Source: Mycobacterium parascrofulaceum ATCC BAA-614 (lineage in GTDB: Bacteria > Actinomycetota > Actinomycetes > Mycobacteriales > Mycobacteriaceae). Taken from it: 64,000 nucleotides of DNA. The stretch is from NCBI RefSeq assembly GCF_000164135.1, contig NZ_GG770555.1, positions 533,476 through 597,475 of the forward strand, read 5' to 3'. The notes beneath the pieces were generated by a model that saw only the letters and a list, made by a program, of their open reading frames with translations, ran no database searches and was not told the DNA's origin. The translations under genes and the position numbers were made by a program. This document shows positions 1 through 7,574 of this stretch, in pieces; positions within the stretch are counted from its first letter, which is position 1; each line of letters begins with the position of its first letter.

Positions 1-1
1 C

Positions 2-160
2 CCGGCCGCGGCGGGCGGTGCCGGCCCGCCGACCGCGAACCTGCGTGAAGAGCTCGACGCCTTGCGCAAGCAGATCGCCGACATGGCGATGGAACGCGAC
101 GTGCTCATGCGGTCGGCCGCGATGTGGGCCCAGCAGGCGATGGACCGTCCCGACGGCTAG
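2..160 (+). CDS. C-terminal end of a coiled-coil / transposase-like protein (5' end outside window)
   Basis: An open frame enters from the left edge and stops with TAG at 158-160. After an Ala/Gly/Pro stretch, the visible 52 residues form a charged heptad-like helix (LREELDALRKQIADMAMERD) followed by VLMRSAAMWAQQ. That pattern resembles the C-terminal helix of IS3-type OrfA or HTH proteins, where a coiled coil is followed by a short hydrophobic motif. The family assignment is inference from a short piece; the frame itself is clear because a hairpin follows the stop directly. The start and total length cannot be seen. It converges on the phosphoketolase gene. Confidence 0.45.
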   Translation, partial: PAAAGGAGPPTANLREELDALRKQIADMAMERDVLMRSAAMWAQQAMDRPDG

Positions 161-166
161 GCGCGT

Positions 167-229
167 CGCCGAAATTGCCGTCATGGTCGCGATTGGGCCG
201 AAAAGACAGCCATGACGGCAATCTCGGCG
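167..229. repeat. Palindromic intergenic element, copy 1 (probable bidirectional terminator)
   Basis: Arms at 167-186 (CGCCGAAATTGCCGTCATGG) and 210-229 pair with one mismatch around a 23-base loop. It sits exactly between two convergent stop codons (160 and 236). A second copy with the same arm core lies at 20511-20576, so this is a dispersed family and not a one-off hairpin. There is no U-tract; mycobacterial terminators often lack one. Confidence 0.75.
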
Positions 230-235
230 CGAATA

Positions 236-2602
236 TCACTCCCAGGTCCAGTTCGCGATTCGCGGATCGTCCTCGCCGTGCTCGCGGGTGTAGACGCAGG
301 CGGCGAGCCGGGCGTCGACCATGCGCTGACGCAACTCCGCGGCCCGGCTGGCCAGCCCGTCGACCCGGTCGATGACGTCGATCACCAAGTGGAAGCGGTC
401 GAGATCGTTCAGCATCACCATGTCGAACGGCGTCGTGGTGGTGCCGCGCTCCTTGAACCCGCGCACGTGGATGTGCGGGTGGTTGGTGCGGCGGTAGGTG
501 AGCCGGTGAATGAGCCACGGGTAGCCGTGGTAGGCGAAGATGACCGGCTTGTCGCGGGTGAACAGCGCGTCGAACTCCTTGTCCGGCAGGCCGTGCGGGT
601 GCTCGGAATCCGGCTGCAGCCGCATCAGGTCGACGACGTTGACCACCCGGACCGCCAGCTCGGGCAGTTCGCGACGCAGGATGTCGGCGGCGGCCAGGGT
701 TTCCAGCGTCGGGATGTCGCCGGCGCAGGCCAGCACCACGTCCGGTTCACCGGTGGCCGTACTCGCCCAGGGCCAGATGCCCACGCCCCGCGCGCAGTGC
801 GCGATGGCCTGGTCCATGTCCAGGTAGGCCAGCGCCGGCTGCTTGCCGGCGACGATCACGTTGATGTAGTCGCGGCTGCGCAGGCAATGATCGGCCACCG
901 ACAGCAGCGTGTTGCCGTCCGGCGGCAGGTACACCCGGGTCAGTTCGGCCCGCTTGTTGGCGACCAGGTCGATGAAGCCGGGGTCCTGGTGCGACGCGCC
1001 GTTGTGGTCCTGGCGCCATACGTGCGAGGACAGCAGGTAGTTGAGCGACGCGATCGGCCGCCGCCACGGCAGCTCCAGGCTGGTGGCCAGCCATTTGGCG
1101 TGCTGGTTGAGCATCGAGTCGACGATGTGGACGAACGCCTCGTAACAGTTGAACAGGCCGTGCCGGCCGGTCAGCAGGTAGCCCTCCAGCCAGCCCTGGC
1201 ACAGGTGCTCGGAGAGCACCTCCATCACCCGGCCGTCGGGCGCCAGGTTCTCGTCCTCGGGCCCGAGCTCGGAGAGCCAGACCTTGGCCGTCGACCCGTA
1301 GACGGCGTCCAACCGGTTGGAGGCCGTCTCGTCGGGGCCCATCAACCGGAACCGGTCCTTGTTCCGGGCGATCACGTCCCGCAGGAAGGTGCCCAGCACC
1401 CGGGTCGCCTCGTGCGAGGCGGTGGCGGGCCGCTCCACCGTGACGGCGTAGTCGCGGAAGTCGGGCAGGTCGAGGTCGTGCAGCAGCAGCCCGCCGTTGG
1501 CGTGCGGGTTGGCGCTCATCCGGCGGTCACCGGTGGGGGCCAGTGCCCGCAGCTCGGCGCGCAGCCTGCCGCCGGCGTCGAAGAGCTCCCCGGGCCGGTA
1601 GCTGCGCAACCACTCCTCGAGCTGCGCCCGGTGCTGGGGATTGTCGTGCGTCTCGGCGAGCGGAACCTGATGCGCGCGCCAGGTGCCCTCGACCTTCTTG
1701 CCGTCCACCACCTTCGGGCCGGTCCAGCCCTTGGGCGTGCGCAGCACGATCATCGGCCAGACGGGCCGCTGGGTCTGGTTGCCGCCGCGGGCGGCGCGCT
1801 GGATGGCCGCGATGTCGTCGAAGGCGTCGTCGAGCGCGGCCGCCAGCTGCCGGTGCACGTCGGCCGGGTCGTCCCCGGCGACCGTGATGGGCCGGTAGCC
1901 GTAGCCGCGCAGCAGCGCCTCCAGCTCGGCGTGCGGGATGCGCGCCAGCACGGTGGGGTTGGCGATCTTGTAGCCGTTGAGCTGCAGGATGGGCAGCACC
2001 GCGCCGTCGGTGACCGGGTTGAGGAACTTGTTGGAGTGCCAGCTGGCCGCCAGCGGCCCGGTCTCGGCCTCGCCGTCGCCGATCACGCAGGCCACCACCA
2101 GGTAGGGGTTGTCGAAGGCCGCGCCGTACGCGTGCACCAGCGCATAGCCGAGTTCACCGCCCTCATGGATGGACCCCGGCGTCTGGGCGGCGACGTGGCT
2201 GGGGATTCCGCCCGGGAAAGAGAACTGGCGGAACAGCTTTCGCAGCCCTTCGGCATCCTCTTCGATGCCGGTGTACACCTCGCTGTAGGTGCCCTCGAGG
2301 TAGGCGTTGGCGACCAGGGCCGGGCCGCCGTGGCCGGGGCCGGTGACGTAGATGACGCTGGCGTCGCGCTCGCGGATGATCCGGTTCAGGTGGGCGTAGA
2401 TGAGGTTGAGCGCCGGGGTGGTGCCCCAGTGACCCAGGAGCCGCGGCTTGACGTGCTCGGGCGCCAGCGGTTCGGTGAGCAGGGGGTTGTCGAGCAGGTA
2501 GATCTGCCCGACGGACAGGTAGTTGGCGGCGCGCCAGTAGGCGTCGATCAGGTCGAGTTCGTGGTCGGCAAGGGGAGCGGTGGTCTGCGTTTGTGAGCTC
2601 AC
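236..2602 (-). CDS. xfp: Xylulose-5-phosphate/fructose-6-phosphate phosphoketolase
   Basis: The 788-residue product has the normal length for the family. It is a cytosolic thiamine-diphosphate enzyme that splits xylulose-5-P (and fructose-6-P) with phosphate into acetyl-phosphate plus glyceraldehyde-3-P (or erythrose-4-P). Family landmarks are visible: the N-terminal [21 protein letters not shown], the ThDP/Mg motif GDGEAETGP followed by WHSNKFLN, and the [12 protein letters not shown] segment of the middle domain. The start is GTG (GTG AGC TCA), which gives the family N-terminus directly before the [12 protein letters not shown] helix. It stands alone, convergent with the upstream partial gene across a palindrome. 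The acetyl-phosphate made could feed acetate kinase or phosphotransacetylase, neither of which is in this window. Confidence 0.95.
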   Translation of the reverse strand: MSSQTQTTAPLADHELDLIDAYWRAANYLSVGQIYLLDNPLLTEPLAPEHVKPRLLGHWGTTPALNLIYAHLNRIIRERDASVIYVTGPGHGGPALVANAYLEGTYSEVYTGIEEDAEGLRKLFRQFSFPGGIPSHVAAQTPGSIHEGGELGYALVHAYGAAFDNPYLVVACVIGDGEAETGPLAASWHSNKFLNPVTDGAVLPILQLNGYKIANPTVLARIPHAELEALLRGYGYRPITVAGDDPADVHRQLAAALDDAFDDIAAIQRAARGGNQTQRPVWPMIVLRTPKGWTGPKVVDGKKVEGTWRAHQVPLAETHDNPQHRAQLEEWLRSYRPGELFDAGGRLRAELRALAPTGDRRMSANPHANGGLLLHDLDLPDFRDYAVTVERPATASHEATRVLGTFLRDVIARNKDRFRLMGPDETASNRLDAVYGSTAKVWLSELGPEDENLAPDGRVMEVLSEHLCQGWLEGYLLTGRHGLFNCYEAFVHIVDSMLNQHAKWLATSLELPWRRPIASLNYLLSSHVWRQDHNGASHQDPGFIDLVANKRAELTRVYLPPDGNTLLSVADHCLRSRDYINVIVAGKQPALAYLDMDQAIAHCARGVGIWPWASTATGEPDVVLACAGDIPTLETLAAADILRRELPELAVRVVNVVDLMRLQPDSEHPHGLPDKEFDALFTRDKPVIFAYHGYPWLIHRLTYRRTNHPHIHVRGFKERGTTTTPFDMVMLNDLDRFHLVIDVIDRVDGLASRAAELRQRMVDARLAACVYTREHGEDDPRIANWTWE

Positions 2603-2655
2603 CCCGACGATTGTCCGCGCGCGCGGTGAACGGCGTCCGACGCGGTGCTCACTCC

Positions 2656-2728
2656 TGAGGGCGGCGACCCGCTTCGCCCGGCCCCGCCGCCCTCGCGATC
2701 GCCGCGTGAGGGCGGCGACCCGCTTCGC
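2656..2728. repeat. Short direct repeat in the xfp/SDR intergenic gap
   Basis: A 22-base unit beginning TGAGGGCGGCGACCCGC occurs at 2656-2677 and again at 2707-2728, 51 bases apart. It lies between the xfp start and the stop of the next gene, both on the minus strand. Its function is unknown; it could serve as a spacer or form structure downstream of the SDR gene. Confidence 0.55.
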
Positions 2729-2740
2729 TCGGCTCGCCGA

Positions 2741-3589
2741 CTACTCCTCGCCGCGGGCGCGCGACTCGTAGGCCTTGCGCTTCTCGGCATCGACGTCGTC
2801 GGTGAAGACGTGCTCGCCGCCCAGCGCGCGGTTCAGCCCCTCGGACAGCGCCCGCGGCAGGAACTTCTGCGACGCGATGATCGCGCCGGCCGTCTTCGTG
2901 ACCCGCACCCGCGGCCGGGGGTGGGCGACGAGTTTGACGATCGCCTCGGCGATGTCGGCCGGCTCGGCGTTCTTGATGCCCTTGGCGCCGGACGTCCCCG
3001 CGATCAGCTCGGTGTTCACGAACGTCGGCATGACGACCGAGAATTTCACGCCCGCCCGGCGGTATTCGATCCTCGCGGTGTCGGTGAATCCGATCACCGC
3101 GTGCTTGCTGGCGCAGTAGGTCGCCGCCCCGGCGATGTACGTCTCCCCGGCGAGCGAGGCGACGTTGATGACGTGTCCGCGCCCGCGGGGGACCATGCGC
3201 TGGGCCGCGAGCTTGCTGCCGAGGATCACGCCGTAGACGTTGATGTCGAGTACGCGCCGGGTAACGGCGTCGGGTTCGTCGACGACGCGGCCGAGCGGCA
3301 TGATGCCGGCGTTGTTGACCAGCACGTCGAGCGGGCCGAGCTGGCGCTCGACCTCGTCGAGGAACTCGGAGAACGAATGCGGGTCGGTCACGTCCAGCTT
3401 GCCGTACACGTCCAGGCCGAGCGCGGCACCGGACTCCTTCACCCGCACCTCGTCGACGTCGCCGATCGCCACCTTCGCGCCCAGATTGTGCAGCGCGGTC
3501 GCCGTGGCCAGCCCGATCCCGCGGGCGCCGCCGGTGATCACGATGACCTTGCCGCGGACCTTCAGCCCGACGGATGCGGTGTCTGCCAT
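2741..3589 (-). CDS. Short-chain dehydrogenase/reductase (SDR)
   Basis: A classical SDR of 282 residues. The NAD(P)-binding TGGARGIG lies at residues 19-26, followed by NNAG, the catalytic Ser in NVASLAG and the YxxxK motif (YCASK). The preferred cofactor is not obvious: the residue after the second strand gives D in IGDVDE, which favours NAD(H). The ATG at 3589 is preceded by GGAGGG at a good distance, so it is preferred over longer in-frame starts. The C-terminal tail is basic and extends beyond the core fold, as in many mycobacterial SDRs of lipid metabolism. The substrate is unknown. It is a single gene, divergent from the GNAT gene. Confidence 0.9.
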   Translation of the reverse strand: MADTASVGLKVRGKVIVITGGARGIGLATATALHNLGAKVAIGDVDEVRVKESGAALGLDVYGKLDVTDPHSFSEFLDEVERQLGPLDVLVNNAGIMPLGRVVDEPDAVTRRVLDINVYGVILGSKLAAQRMVPRGRGHVINVASLAGETYIAGAATYCASKHAVIGFTDTARIEYRRAGVKFSVVMPTFVNTELIAGTSGAKGIKNAEPADIAEAIVKLVAHPRPRVRVTKTAGAIIASQKFLPRALSEGLNRALGGEHVFTDDVDAEKRKAYESRARGEE

Positions 3590-3692
3590 CTCGTACCCTC
3601 CGAATTCTTGACGGGTGTCAAACCAAAGCGATCCGGTAAGCACAGCACTCGGCGTGTGGGTACGCAACAACCGGGCCGGAGATACTGCAACG

Positions 3693-4202
3693 ATGACCGA
3701 GGTGCGGGTGGCGGTCCCCGCGGACGCCTACCAGGTGGCGTGCCTGCACGTGCGGTCCTGGCGGTCGGCCTACCGGGGACTCATCGCCGAGGACTACCTG
3801 GGCGGTCTGACCCCCGAGGGGCTGGTCCACCGCTACACGTTCGGGCGGATGGGGTTGCGGCTCCCCTCCACCGTGGTCGCGGTCGACGGGTCGGGGATTC
3901 GCGGCTTCGCCACCACGGGCCTGTGTCGCGACGGCGACCCACCGAACTGCGGCGAGCTGATGGCGCTGTACGTCGACCCGGCGTGCGTGGGCACCGGCGT
4001 GGGGACCCTGCTGATGACCGCCGCCCGTGAGCGGCTGCGGGCCGTCGGTGTGGCGCAAGCCGTGCTGTGGGTGCTCGACGGGAACGCCGCCGCCCGGCGG
4101 TTCTACGAGCGCTCCGGATGGCGGGCCGACGGGGGTTGCCGCACAGGCACTTTCGGGAGTGACACGCGGCGCCTGGTGCGTTATCGGATGGCGCCGGTGT
4201 AG
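3693..4202 (+). CDS. GNAT-family N-acetyltransferase
   Basis: The 169-residue product has a GNAT fold. The central strand LMALYVDPACVG runs into the acetyl-CoA pyrophosphate loop VGTGVGTLL, and then comes the typical LWVLDGNAAARRFYERSGW segment seen in Rim-like and antibiotic-type acetyltransferases. The substrate cannot be told from sequence. ATG at 3693 starts the first strand (MTEVRVAVP); an upstream in-frame start would only add an unstructured leader. The gene is divergent from the SDR gene and ends 8 bases before the stop of the convergent DUF427 gene. Confidence 0.85.
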   Translation: MTEVRVAVPADAYQVACLHVRSWRSAYRGLIAEDYLGGLTPEGLVHRYTFGRMGLRLPSTVVAVDGSGIRGFATTGLCRDGDPPNCGELMALYVDPACVGTGVGTLLMTAARERLRAVGVAQAVLWVLDGNAAARRFYERSGWRADGGCRTGTFGSDTRRLVRYRMAPV

Positions 4203-4210
4203 CCACACGA

Positions 4211-4708
4211 TCACCAACCCGCCGAACCGGGACCGCCCTTGAACGGGCCGGTCACCCAGCTGGTGATCCAGCCGCCGTAGAAGCCCCCGGGCTGGGGCAC
4301 GACGACCTCCCCGTTGACCGTGCAGCGGTCGACGTTGGCGGCCATGACCGCGACGGCCCCGGCGATGGATTCGAATCCGGGAGTCGGGTTCGGATAACTC
4401 CACGCGGATTTCCGGGCCACGACGCCACCGCCGAGTAGATCGAAATACGTTGCCCGGCCTTTCCATTCACACCAGGAGCTCCCGGGCGCCGCACGCAGCG
4501 ACCCTTCGGCGAACGCCTCGCGCGGGAGGTAATAGGCGGGCGGATGGCTGGTCTCGAGCACCCGCCAGGACCGACGGGTGGATGCGATGACTTCGCCACC
4601 CAACTCGACGGTGATTTCACCGGTGAACGGCTCGACGCGGGGCGGGCGCGGGTAATCCCACACCGACTCCCGCGGAGGCCCGGCGCCTCCCGACCCGGAT
4701 CGGCTCAT
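4211..4708 (-). CDS. DUF427 domain protein
   Basis: The 165-residue protein carries the DUF427 signature: TRRSWRVLETSHPPAYYLP in the first half, WCEWKGRATYFDL in the middle, and SAWSYPNP followed by a C-terminal beta-rich segment. The family is small and cytosolic with an SH3-like barrel fold, and its biochemical role is unknown. It lies 15 bases downstream of the secreted phosphoesterase start region on the same strand and converges with the GNAT gene. Confidence 0.85.
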   Translation of the reverse strand: MSRSGSGGAGPPRESVWDYPRPPRVEPFTGEITVELGGEVIASTRRSWRVLETSHPPAYYLPREAFAEGSLRAAPGSSWCEWKGRATYFDLLGGGVVARKSAWSYPNPTPGFESIAGAVAVMAANVDRCTVNGEVVVPQPGGFYGGWITSWVTGPFKGGPGSAGW

Positions 4709-4723
4709 GCGCGTCGCATCGGG

Positions 4724-6340
4724 CTATGGGGTCCAATATTCGTTCATCGGTTGAGCGTACTTGTCGTTGTTGGTGAGGCGGGGAAGCTGCAGCGAGTCCT
4801 CGATGGTGCGCAGCAGGCTGTAGTGATTGTTGTGGGCGGCGGCCACCAAATGGCCTTGGCGCATCCCGGAATTCGGCGACGGGATGACGATCATGGGGAT
4901 GTGGTTACCTTCGTTGCCGATGGTCAGCGAGAGGTTGTTGAAATCCTCGTCCCAGGTGATGAATATCGCGCTGCGTTGCGTCTGGAACGCCGGCGAATTC
5001 ACAATCGTCGGCAGCACCTGCTGCAGGAACTGGTCGCCGGCCTTGATGTTGTACTGATGGTTCGTCAGCTCACTGCCGACGAAGCGGAGGTTCACCGGGC
5101 CTTCCATGTTGTGGTCCTCGTCCGCGGCGAACCACACGAAGTTCGGGGTGGTGTTGGTGTTGGCCAGATCCGTGGCCATCCGTGTCAGCGGCAGCACGTG
5201 CGCCTGGCAGCGGGCTGCGTTGGAGACGATGTCGTGGAAGGCGAGGAAGGGCAGTTCCCCGGGGCTGTACGGACCGCTCGACGTGGTGGCGCACGGGGTG
5301 GGCATGCTCTGCTCGTAACTGGCCCAGCTCTTGCCCGCCGCCTCGATGGAGTCGGCGAGGTTCGGCGCGTCGAAGCAGTTCATCTCGCAGTTGTAGTTGG
5401 CGCCGAAGTCGGACCCGCCGAGTATCGGGTAGTAGTTGGGCAGGCTCGGGTGGGTCAGTCCAAAGTAGTTCGACCCGTATCCGTAGGAGCTGATCAGGCT
5501 GTTGATGTAGGGCGCATTGGGGCTGCCCACAACGTCTTTCACGCCATGGTTTTCCATGTAGACCAGAAACACGTGGTCGAGCGGCGCGGCGGTCGAGTTG
5601 GGCGGCGTGGGTAGCGGCGGGGCGGGCAAGGGCGCGCCGATGGTGAGCGAGAGGTTGTCGGCGTACGAGTGGTTGTAGGCGCCGCCCGCCCAGTGGGTGT
5701 CCTTGAACATCACGGTGACCCGCGCGCTGCGGGTGCCCGCCGGTATCGTCCCCGTGGTCTCGCGCGGGAACAGCTCGGTCTGAAACCCACGCTGAAGGAT
5801 GGATACCGGTCCGATTTTCCCTGTGCCCAAGGGCAATTGGCTGGCGGCCAGGAACTCCACGGTCGCCGACGCCTCGGACAGTTCCAGCCTGTTGCCACCC
5901 AGCCAGCCGCTCAGCGTGTAGGGCACGGCGCCGCCGTCGATGGCCCCGGCCGCGCCGCTGAGGTCGACGACCTGGGTGATGGTGGACGTCGCCACGTTGC
6001 CACCGCCGAAGTACTGCGCGCCGCCGTCGGGCGGGCCGTGCTGAGCGGACGGGAACGCCAGGAACTTCGGCATGGTCGGGCCCGGCGACCCGAGCGGCGA
6101 GGGGAGCCGGACCAGGGTGTTGTATTTGATCACGGTCGGCGTGCCGGTCACCGTCCAGCCCGGTATCGTCACCCCGCTGTAGCCCGACAAGGACGGGTCG
6201 CCCACCTCGGCGCCCGGGTTGACCAACAGGTTGGGGCTCATCGTCGCGGCGGCGGCCGCCCTGGGTGCGGTGCACGTCGAGAGCACCAGCAGGGCAGCCC
6301 CCACGGCGGCGCCGGCCACCCGACAAAGACGACAGAACAT
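4724..6340 (-). CDS. Secreted phosphoesterase / alkaline-phosphatase-like protein
   Basis: The 538-residue protein has an N-terminal signal peptide: basic start, hydrophobic run AAVGAALLVLSTCTAP, Ala-rich cleavage zone near residue 31. Residues about 35-230 form a beta-rich carbohydrate-binding-like module (NLLVNPGAEVGDPS opening). The rest is a PF04185-type phosphoesterase core, with VYMENHG, HPSLPNYYP, FAADEDHNMEG and ITWDEDF as probable metal and phosphate ligands. The family includes phospholipase C and acid phosphatases, so an extracellular phosphate-ester hydrolase is likely; the exact substrate is not readable. A Cys in the signal region (STCTA) does not make a convincing lipobox. Confidence 0.85.
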   Translation of the reverse strand: MFCRLCRVAGAAVGAALLVLSTCTAPRAAAAATMSPNLLVNPGAEVGDPSLSGYSGVTIPGWTVTGTPTVIKYNTLVRLPSPLGSPGPTMPKFLAFPSAQHGPPDGGAQYFGGGNVATSTITQVVDLSGAAGAIDGGAVPYTLSGWLGGNRLELSEASATVEFLAASQLPLGTGKIGPVSILQRGFQTELFPRETTGTIPAGTRSARVTVMFKDTHWAGGAYNHSYADNLSLTIGAPLPAPPLPTPPNSTAAPLDHVFLVYMENHGVKDVVGSPNAPYINSLISSYGYGSNYFGLTHPSLPNYYPILGGSDFGANYNCEMNCFDAPNLADSIEAAGKSWASYEQSMPTPCATTSSGPYSPGELPFLAFHDIVSNAARCQAHVLPLTRMATDLANTNTTPNFVWFAADEDHNMEGPVNLRFVGSELTNHQYNIKAGDQFLQQVLPTIVNSPAFQTQRSAIFITWDEDFNNLSLTIGNEGNHIPMIVIPSPNSGMRQGHLVAAAHNNHYSLLRTIEDSLQLPRLTNNDKYAQPMNEYWTP

Positions 6341-6494
6341 TCAGCCATCCCCTCGGTGGTCAACACGCCGCGCATTGCTCCGTCGATGGTGAGCTACGTC
6401 ACGCCGCCGGCCTACGCTCTTGCGCGAACCGTTATCCAGCGGTTGCCATTTGGTGACCGAGTCGCCGGGGCGAGGTCAGGAGAAGTCGTGTAGG

Positions 6495-7412
6495 TCAGCT
6501 GACGGCGAGCCACACCAGGCTGGCGCCGCCGGCCAGCGCGCAGTAGACGGCGAACGGGGTGAGGGTGCGGGTCTGAAAGTACTGCGTCAGGAACCGCACG
6601 GCGAGGTAGGCGCAGACGAAAGATGCGACGCTGCCGGCCAGCACCTGGCCGTGGATGCCGGTGGCGCGGGCCCCGAACAGTTCGGGAATCTTGTAGACGC
6701 CGGCGGCCAGGATGATGGGTGTGGCCAGCAAGAAGGAGAATCGGGCGGCGTCCTCGTGGGACAGACCGCGCCACAGGCCGGCCACCATGGTGATGCCCGA
6801 GCGGCTGATGCCGGGCAGCAGGGCCAGGATCTGCGCGGCGCCGATCAGGATGCCGCGGCGCAGGGGGAGTTGGGCCAGCCGATTGTCGACGGCCTCGCCG
6901 GAGTGCCCGGGCTGCTCCCCGCCGCTCCGCTCCGGATCGGGCGCGGGCGCCACGCGCCGGCGCAGCACCTCGCCCGCGTAAAGGGCGATGCCGTTGACTA
7001 GCAGGAAGATTGCCGCGGGGACGGGCTTGCCGAGGGTGGTGCGGAACGTCCGCTCCAGCGCCAGCCCGGCCAGCCCCACCGGGATGGTGGCCCCCACGAT
7101 CAGCCAGGCGAGCCGCTCGCCGGCGGTCTCGATCCGGCGGTGCCGCAACGACGACACGAACCCGGCCACGATGCGCAGCCAGTCCCGCCAGAAGAAGACC
7201 AGCAGGGCCGCAGCGGTGGCCACATGCAGGCCGACGATGAACGCGAGGTAGGGCGATTCGGGCCCGGAGACGCTGAGGTCTCGGGCCCACCTGCCGCCGA
7301 CCACCGCGGGAACCAACACCGCGTGCCCGAGACTGGAGACGGGGAACAACTCGGTGACGCCCTGGAACGCGCCCACCACGATGGCCTCGATGTAGGTCAA
7401 GTGCGCGCTCAT
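6495..7412 (-). CDS. uppP: Undecaprenyl-diphosphatase (UppP/BacA family)
   Basis: An integral membrane protein of 305 residues with about eight hydrophobic helices. It dephosphorylates undecaprenyl (decaprenyl) pyrophosphate to recycle the lipid carrier for peptidoglycan and arabinogalactan synthesis. Both family signatures are present: QGVTELFPVSSLGH near the N-terminus (the usual form is QGxTEFLPISSSGH, so two positions deviate) and LLPGISRSG around residue 220. ATG at 7412 gives the standard N-terminus MSAHLTYIEA; longer in-frame starts add a charged tail. Mycobacteria usually also carry a second uppP elsewhere, so this could be the accessory copy. Confidence 0.9.
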   Translation of the reverse strand: MSAHLTYIEAIVVGAFQGVTELFPVSSLGHAVLVPAVVGGRWARDLSVSGPESPYLAFIVGLHVATAAALLVFFWRDWLRIVAGFVSSLRHRRIETAGERLAWLIVGATIPVGLAGLALERTFRTTLGKPVPAAIFLLVNGIALYAGEVLRRRVAPAPDPERSGGEQPGHSGEAVDNRLAQLPLRRGILIGAAQILALLPGISRSGITMVAGLWRGLSHEDAARFSFLLATPIILAAGVYKIPELFGARATGIHGQVLAGSVASFVCAYLAVRFLTQYFQTRTLTPFAVYCALAGGASLVWLAVS

Positions 7413-7574
7413 GTCGAGTGCCTCCGTCGGATCGTTTCTCCCATGGCCTCGCCGATCGGCCTGTGACGATAGCCGACCGCGAGTCCGCCCACCCAATCAG
7501 CTTGCCCAGTTGGCTATTTGGTTGGGGTCGCCGTCCGCCCGGCCGGACCCGGCACCTGCGGGTACCGTGTGCTG

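Noticed and set aside
212-2596. A 794-codon open frame on the plus strand opposite phosphoketolase
   Set aside because: High GC makes long antisense frames common; this one has no motif, no ribosome site and lies entirely within a certain gene.
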